The notes beneath the pieces were generated by a model, which worked only from the letters and a program-made list of their open reading frames with translations, was not told where the DNA came from and did no database searches. DNA of 64,000 nucleotides from Trichocoleus desertorum NBK24. Lineage in GTDB: Bacteria; Cyanobacteriota; Cyanobacteriia; FACHB-46. Where the stretch lies: NCBI RefSeq assembly GCF_030409055.1, contig NZ_CP116619.1, positions 2,370,628-2,434,627 on the forward strand, given 5' to 3'. Position numbers and translations under genes: made by a program. Positions 50,359 to 59,624 of this stretch are shown in pieces (the stretch's first letter is position 1; every line of letters starts with the position of its first letter).

Positions 50359-52614
50359 ATGGCAGTTAGTCCACAGGAGCGAGAGGCTAAAGCAAGGGTG
50401 GTCGTTGACAAAGACCCAGTTCCTACTTCTTTTCAGAAGTGGGCACAACCAGGGCACTTTGACCGGACCCTCGCTCGAGGACCCAAAACCACTACTTGGA
50501 TTTGGAATCTTCATGCCCTCGCTCACGATTTTGATAGTCATACTAGTGACTTAGAAGACGTATCCCGTAAAATCTTCAGTGCTCACTTTGGCCACCTGGC
50601 TGTAGTGTTCATCTGGCTCAGCGGGATGTATTTTCATGGCGCTCGCTTTTCAAACTATGAAGCTTGGCTGGCTAACCCTCTAGGCGTTAAACCTAGCGCT
50701 CAAGTGGTTTGGCCGATTTTTGGCCAAGAAATTTTGAATGCAGACGTAGGCGGCGGTTTCCAAGGTATTCAAATCACCTCTGGTTTCTTCTATATCTGGC
50801 GCGCTGCTGGCTTTACTAATACCTACCAGCTATATGTCACCGCTATTGGTGGTCTGGTAGCAGCTGCTCTGATGCTGTTTGCTGGCTGGTTCCACTACCA
50901 CAAACGGGCTCCAAAGCTGGAGTGGTTCCAAAACGTTGAGTCTATGCTCAACCACCACTTGGCGGGTCTATTCGGTTTGGGCTCGCTATCTTGGGCTGGT
51001 CACCAAATCCACGTAGCACTGCCTATCAACGCCTTGCTCGATGCAGGTGTTCCAGCTGATCAGATTCCTCTGCCCCACGAGTTCATCTTGAACTCCAACT
51101 TAATGGCAGAGATTTTCCCTAGCTTTGCGAAGGGTCTAACTCCTTTCTTCACCTTGAACTGGGGTGAGTATGCAGACTTCCTGACCTTCAAAGGTGGTCT
51201 GAATCCAGTGACAGGTGGTTTATGGCTGACTGATACTGCCCATCACCATTTGGCGATCGCAGTTCTCTTCTTGATTGCAGGTCACCAGTACCGCACTAAC
51301 TGGGGTATCGGCCACAGCATCAAGACCATTCTCGAAAACCACAAAGGTCCCTTTACTGGCGAAGGCCACAAGGGTCTTTACGAAAACCTGACCACTTCTT
51401 GGCACGCTCAACTGGCAATCAACCTAGCAATGGTTGGTTCTTTGAGCATCATCGTGGCTCAGCACATGTATGCGATGCCTCCGTATCCCTACCTGGCAAC
51501 GGACTACGCAACGCAGCTTTCAATCTTTACTCACCACATGTGGATTGGTGGCTTCTTCATCGTCGGTGGAGCTGCTCACGCTGCAATCTTCATGGTGCGT
51601 GACTACGACCCAGTCGTAAATCAAAACAACCTCTTAGATCGCGTCCTGCGTCATCGGGATGCCATCATTTCTCACCTCAACTGGGTGTGCATTTTCTTGG
51701 GCCTCCACAGCTTCGGTCTGTACGTTCACAACGACACGATGCGGGCTTTGGGTCGTCCCCAAGATATGTTCTCGGATTCTGCAATTCAATTGCAGCCTAT
51801 CTTTGCTCAGTGGATCCAAAATGTTCATACCTTAGCTCCAGGTGGTACTGCTCCCAACGCGCTGGCTCCAGCTAGTTATGCATTTGGTGGTGGTGCGGTT
51901 GCTGTCGGCGGCAAGGTCGCAATGATGCCAATCGCATTGGGTACGGCGGACTTTATGGTTCACCACATCCATGCGTTCACAATCCACGTTACTGTCTTGA
52001 TCCTGCTCAAGGGCGTACTATTCGCTCGCGGATCTCGCCTAGTACCAGACAAAGCCAACTTGGGCTTCCGTTTCCCTTGCGACGGTCCCGGTCGTGGCGG
52101 CACCTGCCAGATTTCTGGTTGGGACCACGTCTTCCTAGGCTTGTTCTGGATGTACAACTCCATCTCGATCGCAATTTTCCACTTCAGTTGGAAGATGCAA
52201 TCGGATGTGTGGGGTAGTGTAAATCCTGATGGCACCGTGTCTCACGTCACGGGTGGCAACTTTGCTCAAAGTGCAATCACGATCAACGGCTGGTTGCGTG
52301 ACTTCCTCTGGGCACAGGCTTCTCAGGTCATTCAGTCCTACGGTACAGCGCTGTCTGCTTATGGCTTGCTGTTCCTCGGCGCTCACTTTGTTTGGGCATT
52401 CAGCCTCATGTTCCTGTTCAGTGGTCGCGGCTACTGGCAAGAACTGATTGAGTCCATTGTTTGGGCTCACAACAAACTGAAAGTGGCTCCTTCTATCCAG
52501 CCTCGTGCTTTGAGCATCATTCAAGGTCGTGCGGTAGGGGTAGCTCACTTCCTCCTGGGAGGAATTGCCACAACCTGGGCATTCTTCCTAGCTCGATCAA
52601 TTTCGATAGGATAA
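50359..52614 (+). CDS. psaA: Photosystem I P700 apoprotein A1
   Basis: 751 residues from the ATG at 50359, which is preceded by GAGAGGAGAG; the frame extends to 50335, but family proteins begin M..S..EREAK. It has eleven membrane helices, the F-X iron-sulfur motif [13 protein letters not shown] near the C-terminus and the P700 axial histidine region. With PsaB it forms the PSI core in the thylakoid, binding P700, A0, A1 and F-X. Start of the psaA-psaB operon. Confidence 0.98.
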   Translation: MAVSPQEREAKARVVVDKDPVPTSFQKWAQPGHFDRTLARGPKTTTWIWNLHALAHDFDSHTSDLEDVSRKIFSAHFGHLAVVFIWLSGMYFHGARFSNYEAWLANPLGVKPSAQVVWPIFGQEILNADVGGGFQGIQITSGFFYIWRAAGFTNTYQLYVTAIGGLVAAALMLFAGWFHYHKRAPKLEWFQNVESMLNHHLAGLFGLGSLSWAGHQIHVALPINALLDAGVPADQIPLPHEFILNSNLMAEIFPSFAKGLTPFFTLNWGEYADFLTFKGGLNPVTGGLWLTDTAHHHLAIAVLFLIAGHQYRTNWGIGHSIKTILENHKGPFTGEGHKGLYENLTTSWHAQLAINLAMVGSLSIIVAQHMYAMPPYPYLATDYATQLSIFTHHMWIGGFFIVGGAAHAAIFMVRDYDPVVNQNNLLDRVLRHRDAIISHLNWVCIFLGLHSFGLYVHNDTMRALGRPQDMFSDSAIQLQPIFAQWIQNVHTLAPGGTAPNALAPASYAFGGGAVAVGGKVAMMPIALGTADFMVHHIHAFTIHVTVLILLKGVLFARGSRLVPDKANLGFRFPCDGPGRGGTCQISGWDHVFLGLFWMYNSISIAIFHFSWKMQSDVWGSVNPDGTVSHVTGGNFAQSAITINGWLRDFLWAQASQVIQSYGTALSAYGLLFLGAHFVWAFSLMFLFSGRGYWQELIESIVWAHNKLKVAPSIQPRALSIIQGRAVGVAHFLLGGIATTWAFFLARSISIG

Positions 52615-52638
52615 GGGCGAGGAGGACACCCTAAAACT

Positions 52639-54855
52639 ATGGCAACTAAATTCCCTAAATTTAGCCAGGACCTCGCTCAAGACCCGACTACACGTCGGAT
52701 TTGGTACGGGATCGCGACGGCTCACGACTTTGAAAGCCATGACGGCATGACGGAAGAAAATCTTTACCAAAAGATTTTTGCTTCCCACTTCGGTCACTTG
52801 GCAATCATCTTCCTGTGGACTTCTAGCCTCCTGTTCCACGTCGCCTGGCAAGGTAACTTCGAAACGTGGCTCAAAGATCCACTAAATGTCCGTCCCATTG
52901 CTCACGCGATTTGGGACCCCCACTTCGGTCAACCTGCGATTGATGCGTTCACCCAAGGTGGCGCTTCTGGCCCGGTTAACGTTGCTTACTCTGGTGTTTA
53001 TCACTGGTGGTACACCATCGGGATGCGCACTAACGGCGACCTTTACCAAGGTTCCGTGTTCCTGCTCATCCTCTCTGCGGTCTTCTTGTTCGCAGGTTGG
53101 TTGCACCTCCAGCCCAAGTTCCGTCCCAGCCTTTCTTGGTTCAAGAATGCTGAGTCTCGCCTGAACCACCACCTTGCTGGTTTGTTCGGTGTTAGCTCTT
53201 TGGCTTGGACTGGTCACTTGGTTCACGTTGCGATCCCCGAATCTCGGGGACAGCACGTGGGTTGGGATAACTTCCTGACCACTCTGCCTCACCCAGAAGG
53301 TCTACGTCCCTTCTTCACAGGTAACTGGGGTGTTTATGCAGAGAACCCAGATAGTGCTCAGCACTTATTTGGTACTGCGGAAGGTTCGGGTAATGCAATC
53401 CTGACTTTCTTGGGTGGCTTCCATCCTCAGACCCAGTCCTTGTGGCTGACTGATATGGCTCACCACCACCTAGCGATCGCAGTGCTCTTCATCATTGCGG
53501 GCCACATGTACCGCACCAACTTTGGGATTGGTCACAGCATCAAAGACATGCTGAATGCCAAGAACTTCTTTGGTGCTAAGACTGAAGGCCAAGGCAACTT
53601 GCCTCACCAAGGCTTGTATGACACCTACAACAACTCGTTGCACTTCCAGTTGGGTATCCACCTGGCAGCGTTGGGTGTTGTCACCTCCTTGGTTGCACAG
53701 CACATGTATGCGATGCCTCCTTACGCTTTCATGGCTAAGGACTTCACCACTCAGGCAGCTCTGTACACCCATCACCAGTACATTGCAGGCTTCTTAATGA
53801 TTGGTGCGTTTGCTCACGGTGCTATCTTCTGGGTTCGTGACTACGATCCGGATCAGAACAAAGGCAACGTGCTCGATCGCGTACTCCGTCACAAAGAAGC
53901 GATCATCTCTCACCTGAGCTGGGTTTCTCTCTTCCTAGGCTTCCACACCCTAGGCCTATACGTCCACAACGACGTTGTAGTTGCTTTCGGAACTCCTGAA
54001 AAGCAAATCCTGATTGAGCCTGTATTCGCTCAGTTCATTCAGGCTTCTCACGGTAAGGCGCTCTACGGCTTCAACACCCTGCTATCCAATGCAGATAGTG
54101 TTGCTTCCAATGCTGGTGCTACTTACCTGCCTGGCTGGCTCGATGCGATCAACAGCGGCACCAACTCCCTCTTCTTGACCATCGGTCCTGGCGACTTCCT
54201 AGTTCACCATGCGATCGCTCTGGGTCTGCACGTTACAACCCTGATTTGCGTCAAGGGTGCGTTGGATGCTCGCGGAACTAAGCTAATGCCCGATAAAAAG
54301 GACTTTGGCTTTACCTTCCCTTGCGACGGTCCTGGACGGGGCGGCACTTGCCAAACCTCTGCTTGGGAACAGTCGTTCTACCTTGCTGTTTTCTGGATGC
54401 TGAACACCCTGGGTTGGGTTACCTTCTACTGGCACTGGAAGCATCTGGCTGTATGGCAAGGCAACGTAGCTCAGTTTAATGAGTCTTCTACTTACCTCAT
54501 GGGCTGGCTGCGCGATTACCTCTGGCTAAACTCTGCTCAGTTGATCAACGGGTACAACCCCTATGGCATGAACAACCTAGCAGTCTGGTCCTGGATGTTC
54601 CTCTTTGGACACCTGGTTTGGGCAACTGGTTTCATGTTCTTGATCTCCTGGAGAGGTTACTGGCAAGAATTGATCGAAACCTTGGTTTGGGCGCACGAGC
54701 GTACTCCTCTAGCTAACTTGGTTCGCTGGAAAGATAAGCCTGTTGCTCTCTCCATCGTTCAAGGCTGGTTGACTGGTCTAGTCCACTTCACGGTTGGCTA
54801 CGTCCTCACCTACGCCGCTTTCCTCATCGCCTCCACTGCTAGCAAGTTCGGTTAA
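52639..54855 (+). CDS. psaB: Photosystem I P700 apoprotein A2
   Basis: 738 residues, ATG with GAGGA upstream, 24 bp after psaA. It keeps the same F-X motif [13 protein letters not shown] and all eleven helices. It is the heterodimer partner of PsaA in the PSI core. Both genes carry the strong codon bias of highly expressed photosynthesis genes, which creates long open shadows on the other strand. A terminator follows 40 bp after the stop. Confidence 0.98.
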   Translation: MATKFPKFSQDLAQDPTTRRIWYGIATAHDFESHDGMTEENLYQKIFASHFGHLAIIFLWTSSLLFHVAWQGNFETWLKDPLNVRPIAHAIWDPHFGQPAIDAFTQGGASGPVNVAYSGVYHWWYTIGMRTNGDLYQGSVFLLILSAVFLFAGWLHLQPKFRPSLSWFKNAESRLNHHLAGLFGVSSLAWTGHLVHVAIPESRGQHVGWDNFLTTLPHPEGLRPFFTGNWGVYAENPDSAQHLFGTAEGSGNAILTFLGGFHPQTQSLWLTDMAHHHLAIAVLFIIAGHMYRTNFGIGHSIKDMLNAKNFFGAKTEGQGNLPHQGLYDTYNNSLHFQLGIHLAALGVVTSLVAQHMYAMPPYAFMAKDFTTQAALYTHHQYIAGFLMIGAFAHGAIFWVRDYDPDQNKGNVLDRVLRHKEAIISHLSWVSLFLGFHTLGLYVHNDVVVAFGTPEKQILIEPVFAQFIQASHGKALYGFNTLLSNADSVASNAGATYLPGWLDAINSGTNSLFLTIGPGDFLVHHAIALGLHVTTLICVKGALDARGTKLMPDKKDFGFTFPCDGPGRGGTCQTSAWEQSFYLAVFWMLNTLGWVTFYWHWKHLAVWQGNVAQFNESSTYLMGWLRDYLWLNSAQLINGYNPYGMNNLAVWSWMFLFGHLVWATGFMFLISWRGYWQELIETLVWAHERTPLANLVRWKDKPVALSIVQGWLTGLVHFTVGYVLTYAAFLIASTASKFG

Positions 54856-54897
54856 TCGTCACCGATTGACTCTCGCGTTAGCCGTATAGGTCAAACG

Positions 54898-54929
54898 AAC
54901 TCCTCTGCCGAAAGGTGGGGGAGTTTTGT
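54898..54929 (+). terminator. Terminator of psaA-psaB
   Basis: AACTCCTCTGCC and GGTGGGGGAGTT pair (12 bp with G-U pairs) around GAAA, followed by TTTTGTT. Confidence 0.85.
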
Positions 54930-54947
54930 TATGAGCTGGTTTTGAGG

Positions 54948-55616
54948 TTAACGATGAACTTCTACCCCGATTTGCTGACACATATCTAATACGGGGCAAG
55001 TAGAACAACGGGGGCGATCGCCTGTACAAATATGTTTGCCAAAGGGCACCAGCAACCGATTAATTTCTATCCAGTAGTCAGGTGGTAATTGCTTCTCTAG
55101 GGCTGCTAAGGTTTTCTCTGGCGTGCGAGTGTGGACGTAGCCCCAGCGATTAGTAACGCGATGAACGTGAATATCCACGCTGATGTAAGGCTGATTGCAA
55201 GCAATCCCCAAGACTAGATGAGCGCATTTAGGGCCAACGCCGTTGAAGGAAAGTAGGGTGTTGAGATCGCAAGGCAATATCCCGTTGTGTTCTGCTACGG
55301 CTTGTTGGGCGATCGCGTGAATCTGGGGCGCTTTGCCTTCGTGAAAAGTGGAGTCGCTGATTAGTTGGTCAATTTCGGCGATCGCAAGTTGGTTCACTTC
55401 AGCGGGAGTCCGAGCTTGCTGAAACAAGCGGCGAGACACAGGTAAGGTGGTTTCGTCGCGGGTGCGAATCGAGATCATGCAAGCAACTAATAACTCAAAA
55501 ACCGAGTTGTGGCCTTCCTCAGCTAGCTCAAACAATGCCGCCTTGGGAAAGGGCTGCACTGCTTCACGAATTCGGGCGATCGCTATCTCAATATCAAACG
55601 GTTGTTTCTCAGTCAC
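54948..55616 (-). CDS. nth: Endonuclease III-like DNA glycosylase
   Basis: 222 residues from a GTG at 55616. The helix-hairpin-helix LLSFNGVGPKCAHLV bears the catalytic Lys, VDIHVHRVTNR the catalytic Asp, and the 4Fe-4S cluster ligands have the pattern C-x6-C-x2-C-x5-C (CTGDRPRCSTCPVLDMC). Endonuclease III removes oxidised pyrimidines in base excision repair. The sequence lies towards one divergent branch of the family (SFNGVGPK where E. coli has ALPGVGRK), so exact specificity may differ. Confidence 0.9.
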   Translation of the reverse strand: MTEKQPFDIEIAIARIREAVQPFPKAALFELAEEGHNSVFELLVACMISIRTRDETTLPVSRRLFQQARTPAEVNQLAIAEIDQLISDSTFHEGKAPQIHAIAQQAVAEHNGILPCDLNTLLSFNGVGPKCAHLVLGIACNQPYISVDIHVHRVTNRWGYVHTRTPEKTLAALEKQLPPDYWIEINRLLVPFGKHICTGDRPRCSTCPVLDMCQQIGVEVHR

Positions 55617-55647
55617 AACGCACTACCTCTGGTGCCAATGCGATCGC

Positions 55648-55899
55648 TTAACTCTCTGCTTGCCGCTGTTTTTCAATTTCTTGCAGCAGTTGGTCATCGG
55701 AGTAGGAGTTTTCCCAGTCACCTTGCAACTCTAGCCGTACTGATTGCGCTCCACCGCTCGGAGTACAAACTACGCGATAGGTGTCTTTGTCTTCGTTAAC
55801 TTGCGCGGCTTCCTGTTTCTCGGAATTCTGGGAAAGCCCTGCATAAGCTTGAATACAACTCCAGGTAATTCCCTCGGCATCGGTGACTTCTCTTGGCAT
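55648..55899 (-). CDS. Small conserved protein of unknown function
   Basis: 83 residues, ATG at 55899. Starts MPREVTDAEGITWSCIQAY and has a beta segment TYRVVCTPSGGAQSVRLELQGDWENSYSDDQLLQEI (in parts). Hydrophilic with no membrane or signal segment. I do not recognise a family. It precedes the nth-like gene (32-bp gap), same strand, so a two-gene transcript is possible. Confidence 0.7.
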   Translation of the reverse strand: MPREVTDAEGITWSCIQAYAGLSQNSEKQEAAQVNEDKDTYRVVCTPSGGAQSVRLELQGDWENSYSDDQLLQEIEKQRQAES

Positions 55900-56139
55900 G
55901 GCCTCTCACACTCAGCTTTACGGTTTGTAGAGAGAATTATGGCTGAGCGATCGGATTAGGGCTTCTATCACAGGCATGAAATGAATCTATTCACTACTAG
56001 TTTGATCATTCATCTTGCTTGTGTTGCCACCAGTAACTAAGCAGCATAACGACTCTGTTCATCTGCTGCTAGCAACTTCTCACTTCCAACCAGCCAGTTC
56101 TGTAAGTCGGTATGCAATGAACTTATTAGTCTGTGTGGC

Positions 56140-56943
56140 TTACTCTTTCTGCATTTCTACCACTATCTCGTGCAGTAACACTTCCAAATTTGGCTTGAAT
56201 GGCTCGACTTGATTGCGAGTTGGCAAGTTCTCTTTATGGCGGATTAGGTCATGAGTATGTAAATCCGCAACGTCTCTTGATACCTCTTCTAATGGCTTAA
56301 ATAACTCACGGCGGCTTTTCGACACCTGACTAATCACTTGTTGAAATGTTTTTTGCCCAAAAACGGGCGGAATGTGATTAATGAGTGCTCGCATCAAGAG
56401 AGTGGTAGCTATATAATTTCCTGAACTAAAAGAGCTATTAATTTCTTCGCAAAATCGAATAACTTTGGAGAGATCAAAACTTAAACTTACTACTGAACGT
56501 AACTCCTCAATAATTTTGTGATCGACAAAATCAGACACCAAGTTACTTTCCTGTCTCAAATGAGCATCTGTCTGATTTATGTACTTAAGATTGTTAATTA
56601 AATCTTTTACTGATCCACCTTTTTCCTTAACGGCTTCTACTGCTTGCGTCCAAAGATTCTCGTCTCGTGCTGCCTCTAGAAAACTGTGACCCAACATCGT
56701 TAAACGATCAATCGCGACCCCATCTGAACTTAAATGCTTACTTCCAAGGACCCGAACAATAGCTAAGTTTTCATCACCTAGAAAGAGTATGTGCTGGAAC
56801 ACTTTCAGAAAATCCTGACTATCAATATCGAGTGCATAGTGTTCACCACCATACATTCCTTGTGTGAGGACTAGTGGGTAGGGATCTTCACAAGACTCTA
56901 CTTCATTCAAAAGCCAACGAATCAAATCCCAGTCACGCTGCAT
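56140..56943 (-). CDS. DUF2513-like accessory protein
   Basis: 267 residues from the ATG at 56943; a GTG at 56949 is an alternative. The start MQRDWDLIRWLLNEVE and the later RLTMLGHSFLEAARDENLW fit the DUF2513 pattern of phage and accessory-gene proteins, where a winged-helix-like fold is expected. The C-terminal half (FSSGNYIATTLLMRALINHIPPVFG and LIRHKENLPTR, in parts) is a helical domain that might be HEPN-like, but the RxxxxH motif is not clear. The gene is richer in A+T than its neighbours, suggesting transfer. Function unknown. Confidence 0.7.
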   Translation of the reverse strand: MQRDWDLIRWLLNEVESCEDPYPLVLTQGMYGGEHYALDIDSQDFLKVFQHILFLGDENLAIVRVLGSKHLSSDGVAIDRLTMLGHSFLEAARDENLWTQAVEAVKEKGGSVKDLINNLKYINQTDAHLRQESNLVSDFVDHKIIEELRSVVSLSFDLSKVIRFCEEINSSFSSGNYIATTLLMRALINHIPPVFGQKTFQQVISQVSKSRRELFKPLEEVSRDVADLHTHDLIRHKENLPTRNQVEPFKPNLEVLLHEIVVEMQKE

Positions 56944-57383
56944 TCCCACAGTCCAGAAGATTAATATTTCTAATAATCATAGCAAGCCGATCATTCTAGC
57001 GTGTCTTGTTTATAACTCAACTGTTTTCTATAAAAGGGATTTGGCGGGCTAGCTATTGTTGAACTAAAAATTACTATGCAACGCATAGAAATGGGTGAAT
57101 AGGCAGGTGGCTTTTACATCACATTTAAATCAATTAAACATGCAGAAACACTCCACCTATTTAATTGATTCAGTAAACTTCTTTCACAAACCAGTAGAAA
57201 ATCTATGGGTTCTGAGCCGTAATTATTGTCTACTGCACTGAAATGGGTCATGTCTGCATTGAGCTTGAAGGCGATCGCTTCTCCAAATACCCAAGGAGCG
57301 ATCGCTTCAAAAACACAGCCAGAGAAGAAGTTTGCAAATACTCCTCTCTGGCTACGATTTTTAGGGATAAGTTGCGATCGCGC
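56944..57383. other. AT-rich intergenic region with inverted repeats
   Basis: Contains an 11-bp perfect inverted repeat AATCAATTAAA/TTTAATTGATT (57128-57170) with a 21-base loop and a hairpin at 57317-57353. Two HIP1 copies occur at ~57270-57310. No gene-sized frame. Confidence 0.45.
57317..57353 (-). terminator. Probable terminator of ycf23
   Basis: AGCCAGAGA and TCTCTGGCT pair; on the minus strand the hairpin is followed by GTGTTTTTG. It lies 31 bp beyond the ycf23 stop. Confidence 0.55.
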
Positions 57384-58133
57384 TTACACAGTTACTTGAG
57401 CACGGCTCACAGTAGCTAGTGCTTCTACCAAGCTACGAACGACTGCAATCATGGCAACTTCGCTGTTGAGTTGGTTGACCGCAGAACCGACACCAACACC
57501 CGCCGCGCCAGCCGCGATCGCCAGAGGTGCGGTGACGCTGGACAAACCAGACGCACAGAGAACAGGCACGCTCACGGCGCGAGAAATTTCTGCGGCGGCT
57601 GCCAGGGTGGGAGCTGCCTTCTCGATGAGGCCCAAGGTGCCAGGGTGAACGGGGGCGCTGCTGGTGCCGCCTTCGGTTTGGATGATGTCTGCGCCAGCTT
57701 TTACCAATTCTTCTGCCAATTGCACTTGCTGGTCGAGGGGCAAAATGTGAGGCACGGTCACAGACAAGGTGATGTGGGGGAGGAGCGCACGAGTGGCTTT
57801 GGTCAGAGCCAGCACTTCCTCTGCTTCAAACCGACGACCTTGAGCGTAGAAGCTATCAAAGTTGCCAATTTCAATCAAGTCAGCACCCGCCTCGACTGCG
57901 GCCACAAATTGCTCAGGCTCAACCGCAGAGACGCAAATGGGGAGGCTGATAGCTTGACGCACTTGGCGCACGAGTTCAGGATCAGCAGCGATGTCAACGA
58001 ACGTCGCGCCACCCAGCTCAGCCGCTTTAGCCACTGCTAAAACGTTCTCTGCATCAAAATTATGCAAACCGCTGATAATTTTGAGCGCACGGCCTTGATC
58101 GAAAGCGCTTTGTAGCGTGGGAAGAATGGTCAT
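57384..58133 (-). CDS. ycf23: Ycf23/DUF561 family protein
   Basis: 249 residues from the ATG at 58133 (MTILPTLQSAF); the frame extends to 58166. The sequence (ALKIISGLHNFD, ATFVDIAADPELV, LPICVSAVEPEQFV, GADLIEIGNFDSFY, GADIIQTEGGTSS) follows the TIM-barrel Ycf23 family, which occurs in cyanobacteria and in some red-algal plastids. The barrel ends with the phosphate-binding-like AAGAAGVGVGSAVN. The reaction is not known. It is not clearly linked to any neighbouring pathway. Confidence 0.92.
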   Translation of the reverse strand: MTILPTLQSAFDQGRALKIISGLHNFDAENVLAVAKAAELGGATFVDIAADPELVRQVRQAISLPICVSAVEPEQFVAAVEAGADLIEIGNFDSFYAQGRRFEAEEVLALTKATRALLPHITLSVTVPHILPLDQQVQLAEELVKAGADIIQTEGGTSSAPVHPGTLGLIEKAAPTLAAAAEISRAVSVPVLCASGLSSVTAPLAIAAGAAGVGVGSAVNQLNSEVAMIAVVRSLVEALATVSRAQVTV

Positions 58134-58259
58134 GATCCGTCTCAAGGTAAAAAACGTATGGATCATTTTGGCATTCCTAGCATCTGGATACTAGTACCTG
58201 CTGAAAGTTACATTACAAGCAGGCTGAATATTCCCGCCTTATAGAGAAGGAGCTACCCT

Positions 58260-58556
58260 ATGAATCGCTTGAATCGTTTGGTGCGGCAATATCACCGCAA
58301 GATTGCTTTAGTGTTGGCCCTGCCCCTGCTCCTGACGGTGTTGACTGGCATGGCTTACACCATCTTGGTGGAATGGTTGCAACAAGGCGCGATCGCACCC
58401 ACCATTCTCAGTCTGCATAACGGCGAGATCTTGGGTTTAGGCGGCATCTACCCGATTCTCAATGGCTTGGGATTGTTGGGTCTATTAGCCACTGGTTTAC
58501 CCATGACTAGTCTGTTTTCAAAGCGGCGCACACAAAAAGAAGCCAGCGATCGCTAG
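58260..58556 (+). CDS. Small two-span membrane protein (PepSY-TM-like)
   Basis: 98 residues, ATG with AAGGAG upstream. Opens RLVRQYHRKIALVLALPLLLTVLTGMAYTIL, the pattern of the first helix of PepSY-associated membrane proteins, and has a second span near PILNGLGLLGLLATGLPMTSLF. The basic C-terminus ends RRTQKEASDR. The remaining helices and periplasmic domain of larger PepSY-TM proteins are absent; many cyanobacteria have such short forms. Function unknown. Confidence 0.8.
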   Translation: MNRLNRLVRQYHRKIALVLALPLLLTVLTGMAYTILVEWLQQGAIAPTILSLHNGEILGLGGIYPILNGLGLLGLLATGLPMTSLFSKRRTQKEASDR

Positions 58557-58605
58557 CTTCCCTTGCATTTCATTCCTAGATTGATGAGAAGAATAAGGTA
58601 GGGGC

Positions 58606-59571
58606 TTAGAACCCTTCTTCCTCATACTCAGGCGCTTTGGTTTTCTCTGGAAGGTTCAACTTTTGAGGCTTGTAGGGCTTGTCATCGGCCCAAGCATCTT
58701 CTACTAGCTCTTCTTCGTAGGTGCCCGCGAAATCATCCTCGTAGTCATCGTCGTAGCTGGAAGCAGCATAGCGATCGCGATCGGTGGCTTCGCTCCAATT
58801 GTCTTCCTCATCGTAATAAGCAGGCTCGACTTGGCGTTGCTGGCGCAGTTGCTTGGGAGCGGGCTGGCTTCCCCAGTCGTCTTCACTCCAAGCTTCTTCT
58901 ACCACGGGCTGAGGGGTACGCAGGGGTTGCTGCATGGTGGGAATCCGCACGCCGCTCCCCAGTTGGTTTTCAGCAGGAGTGGTGGGCAGAATGTAGTCTT
59001 CTTCTTCCTCGCGCTCCCAGGGGGCACGACCAATCCCAATTCGCTCCAGCAGACCCACGGTGAGCTGTGTGACTCGCTCTTCTGCCCCTTCAAACACAAT
59101 CAGGCGATCGGGACCACTACTAACGATTTCATCAATCGGTAATTCATAAGTGCTGACGACTTGATCAGGAATCAGCGGCACTCCTAAGGAGGCAATGATT
59201 AGAGAATAAACTTTGCCATCCTCAACATTGAACCGGAAACCGCGTACCCGACCCAGCATTTCACCCGTTTCTGTAATCACTTCGCTGTTGATCAGGGTGC
59301 TATAGCCATCAATATTGATGTCATCCAGCGCGGTGTCGTTATCGACAAGGGCCACATCCCCAATCTGACGAATGCTGTCCAAACTCATGAACTGAGGCAT
59401 ATTGCCTAGGACACCGGAAAGCAGGTTTTCTCGAAGACCGAGCGCGACGACTTCTCGCCGATCTACGTCCACCCACAACTGACTGACGACTCCCAAACGC
59501 TTACCTGTGTCGCGGGTAATCACTTGAGTGCCAAGGAGATCGGAGCGTTGCCAGATTTTGTCAGATGTCAT
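58606..59571 (-). CDS. PRC-barrel domain protein with acidic C-terminal tail
   Basis: 321 residues. Two PRC-barrel domains: ~10-85 (LLGTQVITRDTGKRLGVVSQLWVDVDRREVVALGL, in parts) and ~92-175 (STLINSEVITETGEMLGRVRGFRFNVEDGKVYSLII, in parts). After ~200 the chain is acidic and disordered with Tyr and Asp repeats (YDDDYEDDFAG). PRC barrels bind RNA, photosynthetic complexes or membranes in different proteins; the exact role here is unknown. It lies next to smc on the same strand with a 53-bp gap. Confidence 0.9.
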   Translation of the reverse strand: MTSDKIWQRSDLLGTQVITRDTGKRLGVVSQLWVDVDRREVVALGLRENLLSGVLGNMPQFMSLDSIRQIGDVALVDNDTALDDINIDGYSTLINSEVITETGEMLGRVRGFRFNVEDGKVYSLIIASLGVPLIPDQVVSTYELPIDEIVSSGPDRLIVFEGAEERVTQLTVGLLERIGIGRAPWEREEEEDYILPTTPAENQLGSGVRIPTMQQPLRTPQPVVEEAWSEDDWGSQPAPKQLRQQRQVEPAYYDEEDNWSEATDRDRYAASSYDDDYEDDFAGTYEEELVEDAWADDKPYKPQKLNLPEKTKAPEYEEEGF

Positions 59572-59624
59572 TATGTCCGAGTCCTGATCGTGAATCCTAG
59601 CTACTAAGTATCAATATTACTAAA

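Noticed and set aside
52135-52548. Antisense frame opposite psaA
   Set aside because: Codon-bias shadow of a highly expressed gene; no features of its own.
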